From Oxytricha trifallax (Eukaryota; Ciliophora; Spirotrichea; Sporadotrichida; Oxytrichidae), in NCBI GenBank assembly GCA_000711775.1, contig ARYC01001389.1:1-64000 (forward strand): DNA of 64,000 bases, given 5' to 3'. Of the stretch, positions 48,782-61,523 are shown in pieces. The translations under genes and the position numbers were made by a program. Positions within the stretch are counted from its first letter, which is position 1, and the number at the start of each line of letters is the position of its first letter. Under the pieces are notes generated by a model. The model was not told the origin of the DNA and did not search any database. It saw only the letters and a list, made by a program, of their open reading frames with translations.

Positions 48782-49198
48782 TTGTAGGAATACATTTGAT
48801 TTGGGAAATTAAAATAGAAATAAATTAATAAATATATAAATTCCTGGCAGTTAACCTTCTGGAAACCCTGACAATATGGTACTTGTTCGATAGAGAATTC
48901 AAAATTAGCTGGACTTTACTATTGGCGGTACCCCTCTATCGCATTCCTGAAGCGAGTTAACTCGACTTTAATTTCTGCATTAAAAACAACTAAACAAATC
49001 ACCTAAAATTAAAGTCGAGTTAACTCGCTTCAGGAATGCGATAGAGGGGTACCGCCAATAGTAAAGTCCAGCTAATTTTGAATTCTCTATCGAACAAGTA
49101 CCATATTGTCAGGGTTTCCAGAAGGTTAACTGCCAGGAATTTATATATTTATTAATTTATTTCTATTTTAATTTCCCAAATCAAATGTATTCCTACAA
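48782..49198. mobile_element. MITE-like near-perfect palindrome, TA-flanked (copy 2)
   Basis: A 417-bp element whose two halves are almost exact reverse complements (long arms of about 190 bp) around a short AT-rich centre. Tips are TTGTAGGAATACATTTGATT, as in the element at 34894-35309, and TA flanks both sides. The inner sequence is different from copy 1 except near the ends and short shared motifs such as CTGGACTTT. No coding capacity. Confidence 0.88.
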
Positions 49199-49199
49199 T

Positions 49200-51100
49200 A
49201 ATATTTAGCTCAAATTAATTCAAACTTTACTATCATGATTACTTAAATTTAAATTCAAAAAAATCTCAAATATTTTTATTTATATAATTTTTAATTTTCT
49301 TTTAAAATTAGTATTTCATATATAGTCTTATTATAATTTTACTAATAACATCTTTTTGACTTTATGCCAATTTATTTTAAAGCTATAATTAAATTAAAAG
49401 TTCAATGAAATTAGATCTTAACGTTTACCTTCTTATTATTTACAAAATTTAATATGGTTTATAAATAATTTCTATATTATCCTAAATTTTGATTGATTTA
49501 AGATCATTAATTTTGTAGCTTGAATATGATTATAATAGATAATAATACTATTTAAAATTAAAAATATGAATAAATTATAATTTCCCCTATTATAAGTATC
49601 CATAATCATGATCTTGGCTAAAGTTTAATATGGAAATCGTATATGTTTTACTGAATAAATTTAATTCATCATTTTAATTAGTTAACAAGAAAATATAATC
49701 CAATTAAAATTATGATATATATTAAACTCAACCAAACTAATGATATAATGTTATGAAATATTGCTTTCTAAAGAATTTTTAGTTGAATTTGAATTAACGA
49801 TAAAAATTAATTTGAGAACATAGTGAATGGCAAATCAGTACTGTTATTAATTTATTTTATTAAATTTTATCTAAATAACCCCAAATTAATTTTATATTTA
49901 AATTTTTATATTTTATAAAAAATAAATTGTTATCTTTTTAGCATAATTCTTCAACATAATAATCAATAATTACTTTATTAAATTTCTAATAAACTTAATT
50001 GTATTTTGAATCTAAGTTTATTCAATGTCGAAACATAACCTCAAATCATTCAAATTTTATTATCGATCATTTAATTTCAAAAATAAAAGTTGGTAGTAAT
50101 TTATAATTAACGTAAAATATGATTAAGTTGTTATTTAAAATTTAAGATGGATTAATCTACGAATTTTTAAAAATAAATCCACTCTTTATAGCTAAACTTT
50201 CTACTCATTATTTCTGTGGTAAGTACTTTAATTTTTCATAAATAACTTTCTAAACACTTACTTACATTAATTCTGAATTATATTAGCTGGGTTAATTCGA
50301 GGTAATATAATCCATTTTAAATTTAGATTAAAAAAACTGCGTTCACAAAAACAGCTAGCAATTCGTACTTCATTTATAAAAATCCTAATATATTTATCTT
50401 ATAGATATCTAATTTTGTGTTCAGCTCTTCACTAAAGTAGAACTGATTTCCAAAAACTAATCAAAATTTTTATACAAAAATGCTAATTAGTCACAAAATA
50501 AATATAGATTATGAGCAACTAATAAAAGCTGTTCTATATTTCTTTATTTATGTTTCAAATATGATTAAATTTACAAAATGTAATACAATGCCGTTTATTT
50601 ATTTTACGCTATAAATAATTTCCTATTGTTTTATATTTTATCAATAGTGACATTTAAGTCTTTATTCATTTAGTTTTAAATAATTTCAAATTATTATAAG
50701 CATATATCTTAGTAAATAACTAAAAAAAATAGTTTTAGTTAATAACTAATAAAGGATAAATTGTTGATTAGTAAATAAGCTGCATCTTCTAAGTATTATA
50801 AGTAATTTGTATCAGTATTTATTAATTGAACAATTTAAAAGCTTTTAAAATGAAAATCCTCTAGTTATTATATAAATGTAATTAAGGAAATAATATTCAC
50901 AAAATAATTCTCTTAAAATAACAAACAATTGTAGTTAAAAGTTAAGAAGGTGTTAATTTTTAAAGAAAAATAAATTAGAATAATTATCAATCTTTAAACA
51001 GACCTATTATTTGTTTAATTTATATATGATAATTCTGATTAATTTCTAATAAATAAATTTCTTTTTTATAAAATGTTATCTCGCAATTGAATATTCAACT
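49200..51100. other. AT-rich intergenic or germline-limited stretch
   Basis: No GC-richer block, no long frame that looks coding; only A/T runs. Confidence 0.5.
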
Positions 51101-51184
51101 TATTGACTTCATTTATTTATTAAAAGAGTTTGAGATTTTATAATTAATAAATTAAATTAATACAAACTCAGCAAGAATATTAAG

Positions 51185-51514
51185 ATGAACGCCAAGGGAA
51201 ACAAAGGAAAAGGAAAGGGAGGCAAAGGATACGGGAAGGTGGGAGCCAAGCGCCACTCGAAGAAAGCCATTCGCGAGACAATCCTGGGAATCACAAAGCC
51301 CGCCATCAGGAGACTGGCCAGAAGGGGCGGCGTGAAGCGTATCTCTGCGTTGATCTACGAGGAGTCCAGGACCGTGCTCAAGAACTTCCTGGAAACTGTC
51401 GTCAAGGACTCAGTCACCTACTGCGAGCATGCCAAGAGAAAGACCGTCACTGCCCTCGATGTCGTCTTCGCCCTCAAGAGACAGGGAAGAACTCTCTACG
51501 GATTCGGTGGATGA
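51185..51514 (+). CDS. Histone H4 (copy 2)
   Basis: 109 residues, no insert; protein identical to the copy at 53819-54148 and one residue different from that at 45479-45808 (Asn in LKNFLETV). Sequence homologous to the 53819 copy extends about 120 bp upstream (AATTGAATATTCAAC, then TTAAAAGAGTTTGAGATTTT) and 50 bp downstream, in opposite orientation, so the two form an inverted duplication with about 2.2 kb between them. The shared upstream block probably contains the promoter. Confidence 0.97.
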   Translation: MNAKGNKGKGKGGKGYGKVGAKRHSKKAIRETILGITKPAIRRLARRGGVKRISALIYEESRTVLKNFLETVVKDSVTYCEHAKRKTVTALDVVFALKRQGRTLYGFGG

Positions 51515-51569
51515 ACAACTCTCACATTATACTAATCTTAATTTCTTTAACTATTTGATAATTTAATAT

Positions 51570-53750
51570 TCTGACTTTATAATATTGTTTAGAATTTGAA
51601 TTTATTTATATTTATATATATGTAATGATTCATGAAACCATAGTTAAAATCTTTCATATTTTTTAATATAATCTTTATATTCACAAATTACTAAATATAT
51701 TTTTTATTTATTTTTATTATTTTTATTCATTATTTTTAAATTTAAATTTCAAATTACATTTCAGATTTTAATATTCTTATCTAACATTTATGTTTTAATC
51801 AATTTAATTAAAAATTTTTCAATTTCATATATTTTAACTTTCCAAATAGTTTTATCATTTTTTCTTAATTTTAATATTTAGTAAATAAACTTTAAAATAT
51901 TAAAACTAGTTTAAAATTGGTTTATTTAAATTTATAAAGAGCAATAGTAGTAATATATTCGAATTGAAGAATTATTAATTATTATTAATATTTAATAATT
52001 AATCTATTTTTTATTGGATTTATCTAATCATAGAGATGTGATTAAAATAGCGCAGCATATAAAGTATCTTAACTAATTTTTGAATTCCTATTAAAATATA
52101 TCTATAAGCCTAGACTTGAAAGTTAATTGTATCATATTTATTTCTTTATTTTTTTTATTTCACAAATTCAAATATTTTCATACAATAATAAATAACTATG
52201 TGATTGAAACAAAGAGATATAAAAAAAATATAGATTAAATTTTTATTAAAAACATTAAGTATATAAATTAAAGGTCTCATTCTATTATTTTCACTAATTT
52301 GTAAAGAAATGTTTTTTCATTAAAATTTACTTTAGTATTATTAAAATATAGTATTTAATTAAAAAATAATGATGTTGTTTCTTTAATTGTTTGATTGTGA
52401 AACAGTTGATTTCAAACCAATAGTTATCTAAAATATCTATAAAATTACTAAATTATATAATAGTTCTAATCATTTTTTTTAAAACAATAAATTAAATAAA
52501 TTTGCAATTAAGCTCCTATACTTTTAATAAATGAAAATCTTATTTTAACAATTATAAAAACGTTTGGCCTTCAACACACCAAACAAAAATATAAAATAGA
52601 AACCTATAATTTGTGAAATAATTGAATTCCTTGTTTCTCATAGATAAAACTAGCACATAACTTAATATAAATAAGGTAAATTACTTATAAATATACTAAA
52701 TTTTGAAATTAAAAATTCGTTTCAACTTTAAAACAAAATAATTGTTATAGTATAATTTAAATATTTTACTTGATGAAAAGTTCCTTGTTTTAATTTATCG
52801 ATTTAAAATATTTTTCCTTAATAATTACTCTTATCTTTCGGGATAAAATATTTTCTGAGAATTTAGGAAGAATAATATTATCATTAAAAATACTTTCTGC
52901 AAAAATGTTTAATGAGGTGTAAACCAGATATTGCATTTATTCAAGAATCAAACTTTTATATAAAGTAGCTTAGAAATTTAATGCCATAACTTATGCTAAA
53001 GTATTTGAATTTACAATACTTTCTATTTTTTTAGAAAATTAATATGATCAAAAAGTAATACAAAATATTAGATATTTTAGGAATAATATTATATGAAATT
53101 GAACAAAATTTGAAAATAATTGTTTATAGAATTTTTAATTTTTTTAAAGTATTTAACAAAAATTAGACTAAATTAATTTAAAATTTTATTATTTTATTGA
53201 AATGTAATATTGAATTACGTGTAGATAGGTTTTCTCTGAAAGCTAAAAATTCACAATCAATTAGTACATTTGATACATTAAAAGTATCGTTTTACATTTA
53301 TAAATTTGATTTTTATGGTTGAGTTATAGAGAAAGTATAATAATTTATAGCAGCAAAATTAGCATAGAGAAATAATTCAATGTTTCAATCAAATTAATAA
53401 AAAATGCGATTGAAAGAATGAAATATATATCATAAAAATCAAAGTATTATAAATAAAAAGTTATTCAATAAAAAGTTGATTTAATGATAATTCTTTAAAA
53501 ATACTAATATTTGATAAATTAGTGTTAATGAAATTAATGTGAAATATAAAAAATTGTTAAATAAAGGAGTTTTATGGTATTTGATATTTTAAAATATTTT
53601 AAGATTGAATTTAATCTAAAAGTTAATTATATGTATGTTATACAATTTTTTTCATTTACAAATAAAAATTATTTTAAAATTATAAATTGAATCTAAGATT
53701 TTTCATTGTTTAAAATAGATTTAACAAAAAAGCTTTAAGAAAATTCAGTT
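51570..53750. other. AT-rich spacer between inverted H4 copies
   Basis: No gene or obvious repeat ends seen; extremely AT-rich. Confidence 0.5.
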
Positions 53751-53818
53751 ATAAAAACATTGAGTATTAAATTATCAAATAGTTAAAGAAATTAAGATTA
53801 GTATAATGTGAGAGTTGT

Positions 53819-54148
53819 TCATCCACCGAATCCGTAGAGAGTTCTTCCCTGTCTCTTGAGGGCGAAGACGACATCGAGGGCAGTGACGGTCTTTCTCTTG
53901 GCATGCTCGCAGTAGGTGACTGAGTCCTTGACGACAGTTTCCAGGAAGTTCTTGAGCACGGTCCTGGACTCCTCGTAGATCAACGCAGAGATGCGCTTCA
54001 CGCCGCCCCTTCTGGCCAGTCTCCTGATGGCGGGCTTCGTGATTCCCAGGATTGTCTCGCGAATCGCTTTCTTCGAGTGGCGCTTGGCTCCCACCTTCCC
54101 ATATCCTTTGCCTCCCTTTCCTTTTCCTTTGTTTCCCTTGGCGTTCAT
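53819..54148 (-). CDS. Histone H4 (copy 3)
   Basis: 109 residues, no insert, same protein as the copy at 51185-51514. It keeps the six-or-so extra residues of Lys/Gly at the N-terminus and all core fold segments. Its start codon overlaps the TGA that ends the upstream frame at 54150-54700 (ATGA). The flanks match those of copy 1 for several hundred bases upstream, so copies 1 and 3 belong to the larger duplicated unit. Confidence 0.97.
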   Translation of the reverse strand: MNAKGNKGKGKGGKGYGKVGAKRHSKKAIRETILGITKPAIRRLARRGGVKRISALIYEESRTVLKNFLETVVKDSVTYCEHAKRKTVTALDVVFALKRQGRTLYGFGG

Positions 54149-54149
54149 C

Positions 54150-54700
54150 GTACTGTTCTGTTTTTGAGTTTGTAAAAGTTTTATTTTATTAATTATAAAA
54201 TCTCAAACTCTTTTAATAAATAAATGAAGTCAATATGTTGAATATTCAATTGTTTGATTTTTAAATTTAGGAAATTTTCAAGTGTAAAGTATTAAAGTTT
54301 CTCATATTGCTCTGTGCTTTCCAATATTCTTCTGATTTTATCATCTCTACTACTTGTTAATCCTCCTCGTGCCCCAGTTCCTCCAATCGATGATTCATAA
54401 TTCACTTCATCATCTATAATAATCTCTTAAAATATTCCTAATATATTTACGACTTGGCTCTGTTTGATGATATTCCCCATATTTCTAAGCAGCTTTGATT
54501 GCCCCTCCTCCTGACCCAAAAACTCCTTGCATTGATGAAGAATTATTCTTGTAAATTGGATCTTTCAACCTACTCACGAAGCTGTCTACTTGCCTGTCAT
54601 ATTAGTCTTGAAATGTTGGCCCGTTTGAGCTCCCTTTCATTTTCCTGTTTGCAGACCTTTCTATTGAATTTTTAATTTAGCTCCCGTAGTTTTACTTCAT
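54150..54700 (-). CDS. Small Gly/Ser-rich protein gene next to H4
   Basis: ATG at 54700 begins [20 protein letters not shown]. Then [34 protein letters not shown], and after a frame change near 54460 [20 protein letters not shown] and [20 protein letters not shown]. The frame change probably hides a small IES (a GGAATAT repeat is nearby but does not restore the frame). After EKL no TGA occurs until the one overlapping the H4 start, so the real C-terminus is uncertain. A split copy lies at 45960-48660. Function unknown; no domain recognised. Confidence 0.6.
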
Positions 54701-55258
54701 GTTCTGTGATTAAGATATTTCAGGCAGTTAATTATGTTTAAACAATATTTTAGCAAGTAGTTTATGGATCTTATATGAATATAAGATGGAAATCTTTAAA
54801 ATGTAATGATTTGATAGGTAACTTAATAATAACGTTAATTAAGCATAATTAGTAATAAAACAAATGGTAAAATATAAGGTTTTTTCTTTGAATTAAAGGC
54901 CTTTTTACTTCTAGCAATCATAAATAATGATGTAATGATTCCTATAAGAGACATTTATCAATTTATGGATATTTTAAGATTCACAAAAAAGGATTTTGAA
55001 TTAGTTTGCAATAGTTAAGAAGTTGTTTATTGTTTGCTAATAAAAACAAGTCCAAAAAAATAGGTAGGCAAATTTCCAATTGTAGTTTATAAACATTTGT
55101 CTTAATGAATGCTTCACAGCTCAGATTGACATAGCAACGATAATATTATCAAACATTTTATCATTTTATTTATAATGTCTTTGTTCAATTTCAACCTATC
55201 ACAGATAAGTTGTTAGATTAGGTCTATAATTTTAATTCTTGATATGATAAGGTTTATT

Positions 55259-57186
55259 TCAGAATTATACTTCAACTATTAAAGGCAATAAATTAGATTT
55301 TAGATCCTTAATCGTGCTTCTATCATGTGAATGAATATCTTCATGACTGAGTGAATTTGGGTTATATTTCTAATAAAATTAGTTCTATGTGCTCTCCAAA
55401 TTTTCATCAACCTCGGCTATCTTTTTATTGTAGGGTTTATGACTTACTCCTCTCCTAGCTGCACTTATTCTACTCTCTGGAGACCTTGATGCATCTTAAA
55501 CTGGAACTATTTAAGATTTAAGTTTGTTCGATAGATCAATTATTATTTGTTCTTATTGAGCGATTTTTCGTTTTAGATCTTTTAGCTTAGTATGTTCAAT
55601 CTGTCTCAATTTCAAAGTTGCCTATTTTTATAGCTTCTATGCATCTTCCGCTGTTTAGCTCAATAAAATTATCATAAACCTATAATATTGAAAAAAGCTG
55701 ACTCTTTAGAGGACAGCATCCTTCTTTTGTAATTCTTGCTCCTTATACTCTAAGTTTTCCTTTAGATAATTAATCTTAGACTTCTTCCTCTATATCTATA
55801 TTTTCAATTCGTCACAAAGCTTGCTCATCTCCTCCTTAAATTCAAGCAGCTCTTCAACGTCTTCAGCCATGACATCTCCTTATTTATTACTCGACTGCAG
55901 CTAACTTTCCAGTGTAACTTTTTCTGTGAGGACTTTATTGAATTAAAGTTGTAGCTCTTTTACATTTTAACTTGCCTTGCTCAATTAAACTTCTAGATCT
56001 CTGATCTTAGACTCGGATTAACTCAAATTTTACTGTCTAAATTTCTCTTTCTTTTCGATTTGCTCGACATGCCCACCTATATCTATAAGATCTTTCTCGT
56101 ATTTCTAAGTTTATTCTTTCTGCTTTTTATACTTCCTCTTTAACAGTTAGTATTTCTACTCTAAGTCTAAGTCCTTTTTGCTTATTGAATTGTTCAGCTT
56201 TGAATCAGTTAGAAATGTCTCATTTTTAACTATAATTTCACATTGAATTTCCTGGTCTAATTGTATAATGTTTTAGCTTAACTCAATCTGTTATTAAAGC
56301 TATTAATTTATTGTAAAAGATTCTTAAAGCTACTATTTTATTGTTTCTACTTCGTTTCTAAGTGATTCTATATCCTTCTTTTTATCTTTAATTTTAGATT
56401 TGTACTTCTTTTACACATCTTCAAGCTTTTCTTTTTTTTTCTTGACTTTCTTCTCTAACTTAAAACATTTTAAATATTCGTAAATTATTATCGTAAATTA
56501 TTTTCATAATATATTCTGAATAAAATTACAAAAATTGACGATAAACTTTTGAATCTTATCTTTACTATCTTATTCGTTATTCTTTTGCTCTTCATTCTCT
56601 AATTTTGACTTAATAAGTTTGATTTTATTGATAACTTCCTCTTTTTCTCTCAATTACTGCTCATATCCCTAATTTATCTCTAAAATTTTACTTTCCATTT
56701 CCTGTTTTATCAAGTAAACTTGCTCATCTGTTTTTGTAAAATACTCCTACTTTTAGTTTTCTATCTATATAAATATAACTGTGAATCTTGAAAAAAACAT
56801 GAATTTAAATTTATATAAGGAAATTACCTCTACTTGTTATTTTGCACAATTTTAAATAAATTCCTACTCTTTTTTGTATAACTCCTCTTCTTGAATTTGT
56901 TTATCTGTCATCAATTTTTACTATTATTCTCGCATTCTCTCTTCAAATAACTTTTCTCGTTCAAGTATTGATAAAATCAGTTTATTATCATACAAATGTG
57001 TATAATATAAGTAAATTTATGTATTATACATTGATAAAAACCTAATAAAAGAATTTGAATTTATTTCAAATTATTGAATAATGCGCCTTCTCATTCCTAA
57101 ATTTACTTGAATCTTTGAATATAGTCATTATTCTAATTATCATGCTAGAGAGTGGTCTAGGGAGATGTAAAACTGCTGCTTGACAT
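55259..57186 (-). CDS. Coiled-coil protein
   Basis: ATG at 57186 (MSSSSFTSPQTTLQHDNQNN) leads after unresolved AT-rich sequence to long Glu/Lys/Gln coiled coil: ILEREKLFEERMREQQQKLM, EIENQKQEYFTKTDEQVYLI, KEEVINKIKLIKSKLENEEQ, ESQLQSSNKQGDVMAEDVEE, DLKRKIAQQEQIIIDLSNKL. A 63-bp intron (56765-56827, GTAATT..ATATAG) and an IES (55661-55699, AGCT) are resolved; the stretch 56460-56530 probably holds another insert. The C-terminus is Ser/Asn-rich and ends at TGA 55259. About 550 residues. Probably a structural or scaffold protein (cytoskeletal or basal-body type cannot be decided). Confidence 0.72.
55661..55699 (-). other. IES, 39 bp, pointer AGCT
   Basis: AGCT at both ends; removal joins DAVLQRVS to QTAEDAQKLQK. 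The 39-bp length keeps frame either way, so an unspliced reading is possible. Confidence 0.55.
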
Positions 57187-57189
57187 TTA

Positions 57190-58000
57190 TATTTTATTTT
57201 TCTATTTTTTAATTAAAGTTTCTCAATTTTAATTTTAATAGACTTTTATATATGTTGGTTATAGATAGAGAAAAAATAAGTACAGGGTATTGGTTTTAAA
57301 TTTTATTACAAAATCATGCTTTGCCTTCACAATATTATAATTTATGTTGTAAAATCAAATAAATATATTGACTAGAGCTGAATTAAGGGAATATAAAAAG
57401 TGTTTAATTTATTAGACTAGCTAGATATTTAAGAATGAGCTATATTTATTAGATTTTGATGGTGCAATTATTATTAAAAAATAGAATGAAAAAGAATTCT
57501 TACTTAATTGCTTCATATCTCTAATTATTCTTAAGATTCAGTCAGGATGTTTTTACTCGAATTATTACGAAATGCATTTTTAATAGGTAAATTAACATAA
57601 AATCTATACTCATAAACAATTTAAAATACTCTTATCATACCCTTTAAATTTTTAAAGCAAGAGAATCACGTCAGATTCTAATATTGCCCTTATTAACCAA
57701 TGAGTTTTGGAGTTGTAAAAATGATAATTGATTGAAACTTTTATATATTATATATGAATTTTTGGCTAAAATTAATAATTAAATTAAATTAAAGTCAAGA
57801 AAAATATCATATAATAATTCTTAAGTATTAAACTAAATTGTATTTATATCACTGAAGCAGGAGGTATCCGAATAATTCGAAGACTTATAAGAAAATTTAT
57901 AAATCTTCAAATAAATGCATTCATTTATTTAGAATTTACGATGAAAATAAAATGATGGTATTTATCATAATTAATTTTACGAACTCAATTTTTATTTTCT
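57190..58000. other. Divergent intergenic region, AT-rich
   Basis: Separates the starts of two divergent genes (57186 minus, 58006 plus) and so should hold both promoters; no motif stands out. Confidence 0.5.
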
Positions 58001-58005
58001 GATTT

Positions 58006-61000
58006 ATGAAAGATACTAGTTTAATTAAAAAACCTACAGCAACTTCCCCAAAGCCTAAAAAATAAAAACTCTCAAATATTCCTTAAGAACTTGATGAAAA
58101 CAGTGAATTTGTGCAAAGTGTAATAAAACTATCAAAAAGCAAACTAAAATCCAAAGAAAATATAAAGAATTTAACTGTAGACCGAAAGAAATCTTAATCT
58201 AAATCCCCAATCAGATCTCCTAAAAAAGCTTAGAATATTAGTACGATGAAATAATCGATTGTAAAAATTGAGTAAGAAACATAAAAAGTTAATGCAAATA
58301 AACAGTCTAAAACTAGAACGAAGAAAATAACTCCTTAATAAAAATAAGCTGATTAATTGGTAAAAAGCAGTGAAGGAATAAAAGTGGAAAATCAGAATAA
58401 TTAATAAGTAAAAAGTTCTAATTAATAGAGAGTTTAAAGAAGCTGATCAAAATCCATAATAAAACAGCAATAAAGTTCATAAAAAACTTCTAAAAATGCT
58501 AAATAATAGATAAATAATGATGATATCAAAGAGCAGTTGAGTTAAAAAGAAGATAGTAAAATACAAAATGGATCATTAAGCCCTGCATAAAAAAGATTTA
58601 GGGATGCTTATTTATTAGTTAAAAAATAGGCTAAGTAGAAAAGTGGTGCGAAAAAGATATCAGCTTAAAACAATGCACTATCTCAAAATGAATAAAATAA
58701 GTTTACTCTAAATTTACAATTAAAATAAATTAGTACCCTTTAAAAAACAAATAAAGATTAACCTTAGGATGACACTGAATTAAATTTAAAACTTAAATAA
58801 AAGACAAAAAATTCCATAAAGCAAACTTCTATCAAAATAGAAACTTAAAATTTAAATGATTAAATAAAGGGCGATCATTAGGTTGATGATTTAAATATAT
58901 AATCTAAAAGTAAAAAAAAGAGACTTCCAAAATTAGTAGATAGCAAAAATGAAGCCAAACCAAAAAATCCTAAGCGATAAAAAAAGCAAATAGCTTAATA
59001 GTAAGTCGCTGAGCCCTTAATTAACCTCAGTAGTCTACTTCTAATATCAAACTAAAATGTGAAGAATGAAGATATTAAGCCAAAAAATAAGATTAATCTA
59101 ACATCAAGGAATAATTCTAAGCAAGTTACTCCTCGTAAATCAGCTTTTAAAGTGAATAGGTAAAATTTGAATGGGGAACCAATTACTGATTTAAAGATTG
59201 GAGAAGAAGTGAAATTTGATAATAAATTGCCTATAGAAAAAGAGCAAGAAATAATTCCAGTGAAAACCAAATACTTTGAGATCGAGCATGATCCAGAAAA
59301 CAAGCCAAAGTGTTATGTCGAGGAACTAATGGAAGATGCTCTGGCAGCAGCACTAATGTACCAATAAGACGAACAAGACTAAAGAGTGCATAATAGAATA
59401 CATTTGTAGAAAGAAGTCAGAGATCTAACAAAGCGTAGATTACTGCAGTTTAGAGACTAAAAGTTCTTGAAGAGCAATTATGATAATGATGACATGCGCT
59501 TCTTGTTGTACATGAATGGCTGTGAGAAAGCTTTCGAAGAAAAGAAAATAAAGAGACAATATGCTATAAGAAAATACTAAGAGAGATAGAGAGCAAATAG
59601 TGATAGTCGGTATGACATTTTTCATGGTTTATATGTTAACTAAGTCAGATAGAAGCAAAAAAATAAACTCAACTAAATCGCAAATAGAATAATTAAAGAT
59701 AAACCAGAAATAGACTTACATTAGGAAATAAATGAATAAATTAAATAACTTAAAGAAGAAAAAAACCTATTATCGAGGAAAAGGCACCTACTTGAAGCTC
59801 AGTAAACTTCTTAAATGTTATTATATCAGCAAGAGCTTTAGGAAGAGGGCGATGAGTTGAGTGAAGTAAGCGAATCAGAAATTAGAGAACTTGTAAGATA
59901 TGATAAATTTATCAATCGAACTCAACAGCAGCATTTTCAAATTTATTAATAACAGCAAACTGATGAACTATAGACTTTGTTCTAGCAATTACGAAAGCGT
60001 AGGGGAAGACCAAGTAAATATGAAATGTCATTGAGAGAGTAAGGTCTTATCCCATAGCGAGGTAAAAATCAAGCATCTCTTATTGATAATAATTAGACTT
60101 TTTCAGATGCTTAGATGACTTACGATATGGATTTTGATGAAAATTTATAGCAACAGACTGGAGGAATGGGTCTATTTTCGAGTTTAGTAAATACCGAATA
60201 ATTCGATTAAAAAAACTCATTCTAATAGCATCCAGTTTAAAGCAGCGGTTTTGGTTTATTTTCAGCTGCTACAGGGATGCAACAAAACCAATTTCCTATT
60301 ATAATTAAAAGAGGAAGGCGTGGTAGAGGTGGGTGAGCAAAAAATAAGTGTAGATAAGCTTCTTCAGAAGATGAAGCTTGTTCAGATTCTTCAAGAAGTA
60401 ATAGAATAAGCTGCAGTCAAAGTTAAACAAGCAGCAGGCAGTTGACTGATATTACTCATAATGATTATGCAGTTGAGTTTAAAAAGAAAGGCGATTTAAG
60501 AAACTCTTAATCTTCCTCACATACTTCCTGTTAAATAATAATCAAAAACTAAAATAACTGTGAATTTGATTAAAAAGAGAACAACAAAAGAAGAGATAAA
60601 TCTAAATAAAAGTAAACAAACCTTCCGACAAATAGGTACTTGAGAGGTTTGTAGAGCAGTGAAAGAGTTTTAAGAAAGAGGACTGAACGAATAAACTACG
60701 ATTTGGAGAGATTTGGTGATCAATAAGAAAATTCAGAAGAAAATGATAGTACTTCTCAAACCAGCTCACATTTGAAATCCAAAAGAAAACGTAAACCTAC
60801 TTATTTCGATTTTGATACTAGAGAGATCGACTTGAACTCTCATGCTAGAAAAGTAAATAATTCTAAGAAACGAATAAATTACAAAGACTACTCGGAGAGT
60901 GAGACTGAGGCAGATTCTAAAGCTTAAAAGAGCAAGCGAATATTGAATAAAAAGAGAGAAATCAGTCCATATAATGGTAGACCTCATGGTAGAAACACTA

Positions 61001-61164
61001 GAGCTCAGGCTAAATACCATAAAGATGCTTTTATTTTAGATGAAGAGAATGAAGCTGAAAATAATTTGATATAGAGTTAGATGGCAAGTTAGTAAGGAAG
61101 TCAATTAATTTATGATGAAGAAGAAGATTAAGTTTTGACGTTTGATGGAGTATAAGAATTGTGA
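58006..61164 (+). CDS. AT-hook chromatin-type protein, Lys/Gln-rich
   Basis: ATG 58006 to TGA 61164 is one frame of 1053 codons, broken only by two TGAs at 58444 and 60334. Each lies in a GT..AG stretch of 3n length (58432-58467, 36 bp; 60333-60353, 21 bp) that could be an intron. The N-terminal ~350 residues are Lys/Ser/Gln-rich, basic and disordered. A more ordered middle follows (KYFEIEHDPENKPKCYVEEL, MEDALAAALMYQQDEQD), then Arg/Lys/Gln helices. QLRKRRGRPSKYEMSLREQ near 59990-60040 contains an AT-hook core (RGRP), and KRGRRGRGG near 60310-60330 is a related basic Gly/Arg motif. The C-terminus has acidic/Ser patches and basic clusters (KSKRKRKPTYFDFDTR). No IES was found. Probably nuclear and DNA-binding; family unknown. 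Confidence 0.75.
60333..60353 (+). other. Candidate 21-bp intron containing an in-frame TGA
   Basis: GTGAGC at the 5' end and GTGTAG at the 3' end; removal joins RRGRGG to QASSEDEACS without a stop. Alternatives are TGA readthrough or a point difference in this copy. Confidence 0.5.
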
Positions 61165-61523
61165 TATAAAAATATGGAATTAATAATTGATATAGAGTAT
61201 ATTAATTTGATAACTAATGTTTTAACTTGGTTAACACTCTTTAATCATAGCATTTATAAAAAATTAGGCATTAAACCGCTTAATACAATATGTCAACGCC
61301 TAAATTTCGCATCTTTATTTTAACTTGGGAGATTTGTATTTCTCTTATTTGAAGATAACTTTATAAAAATTTAATTAATAGAGAATTTTCTTACTTTTTA
61401 AGGAAGCTGACTCTTTTCAGGTGTAAATTATTGTAATTTATAATAACACAATTTACAAGATTATTGTAAGATATGATTTATAAAATAAACAATAATTAAT
61501 TTACAAGTTCGAAACAAATTACA

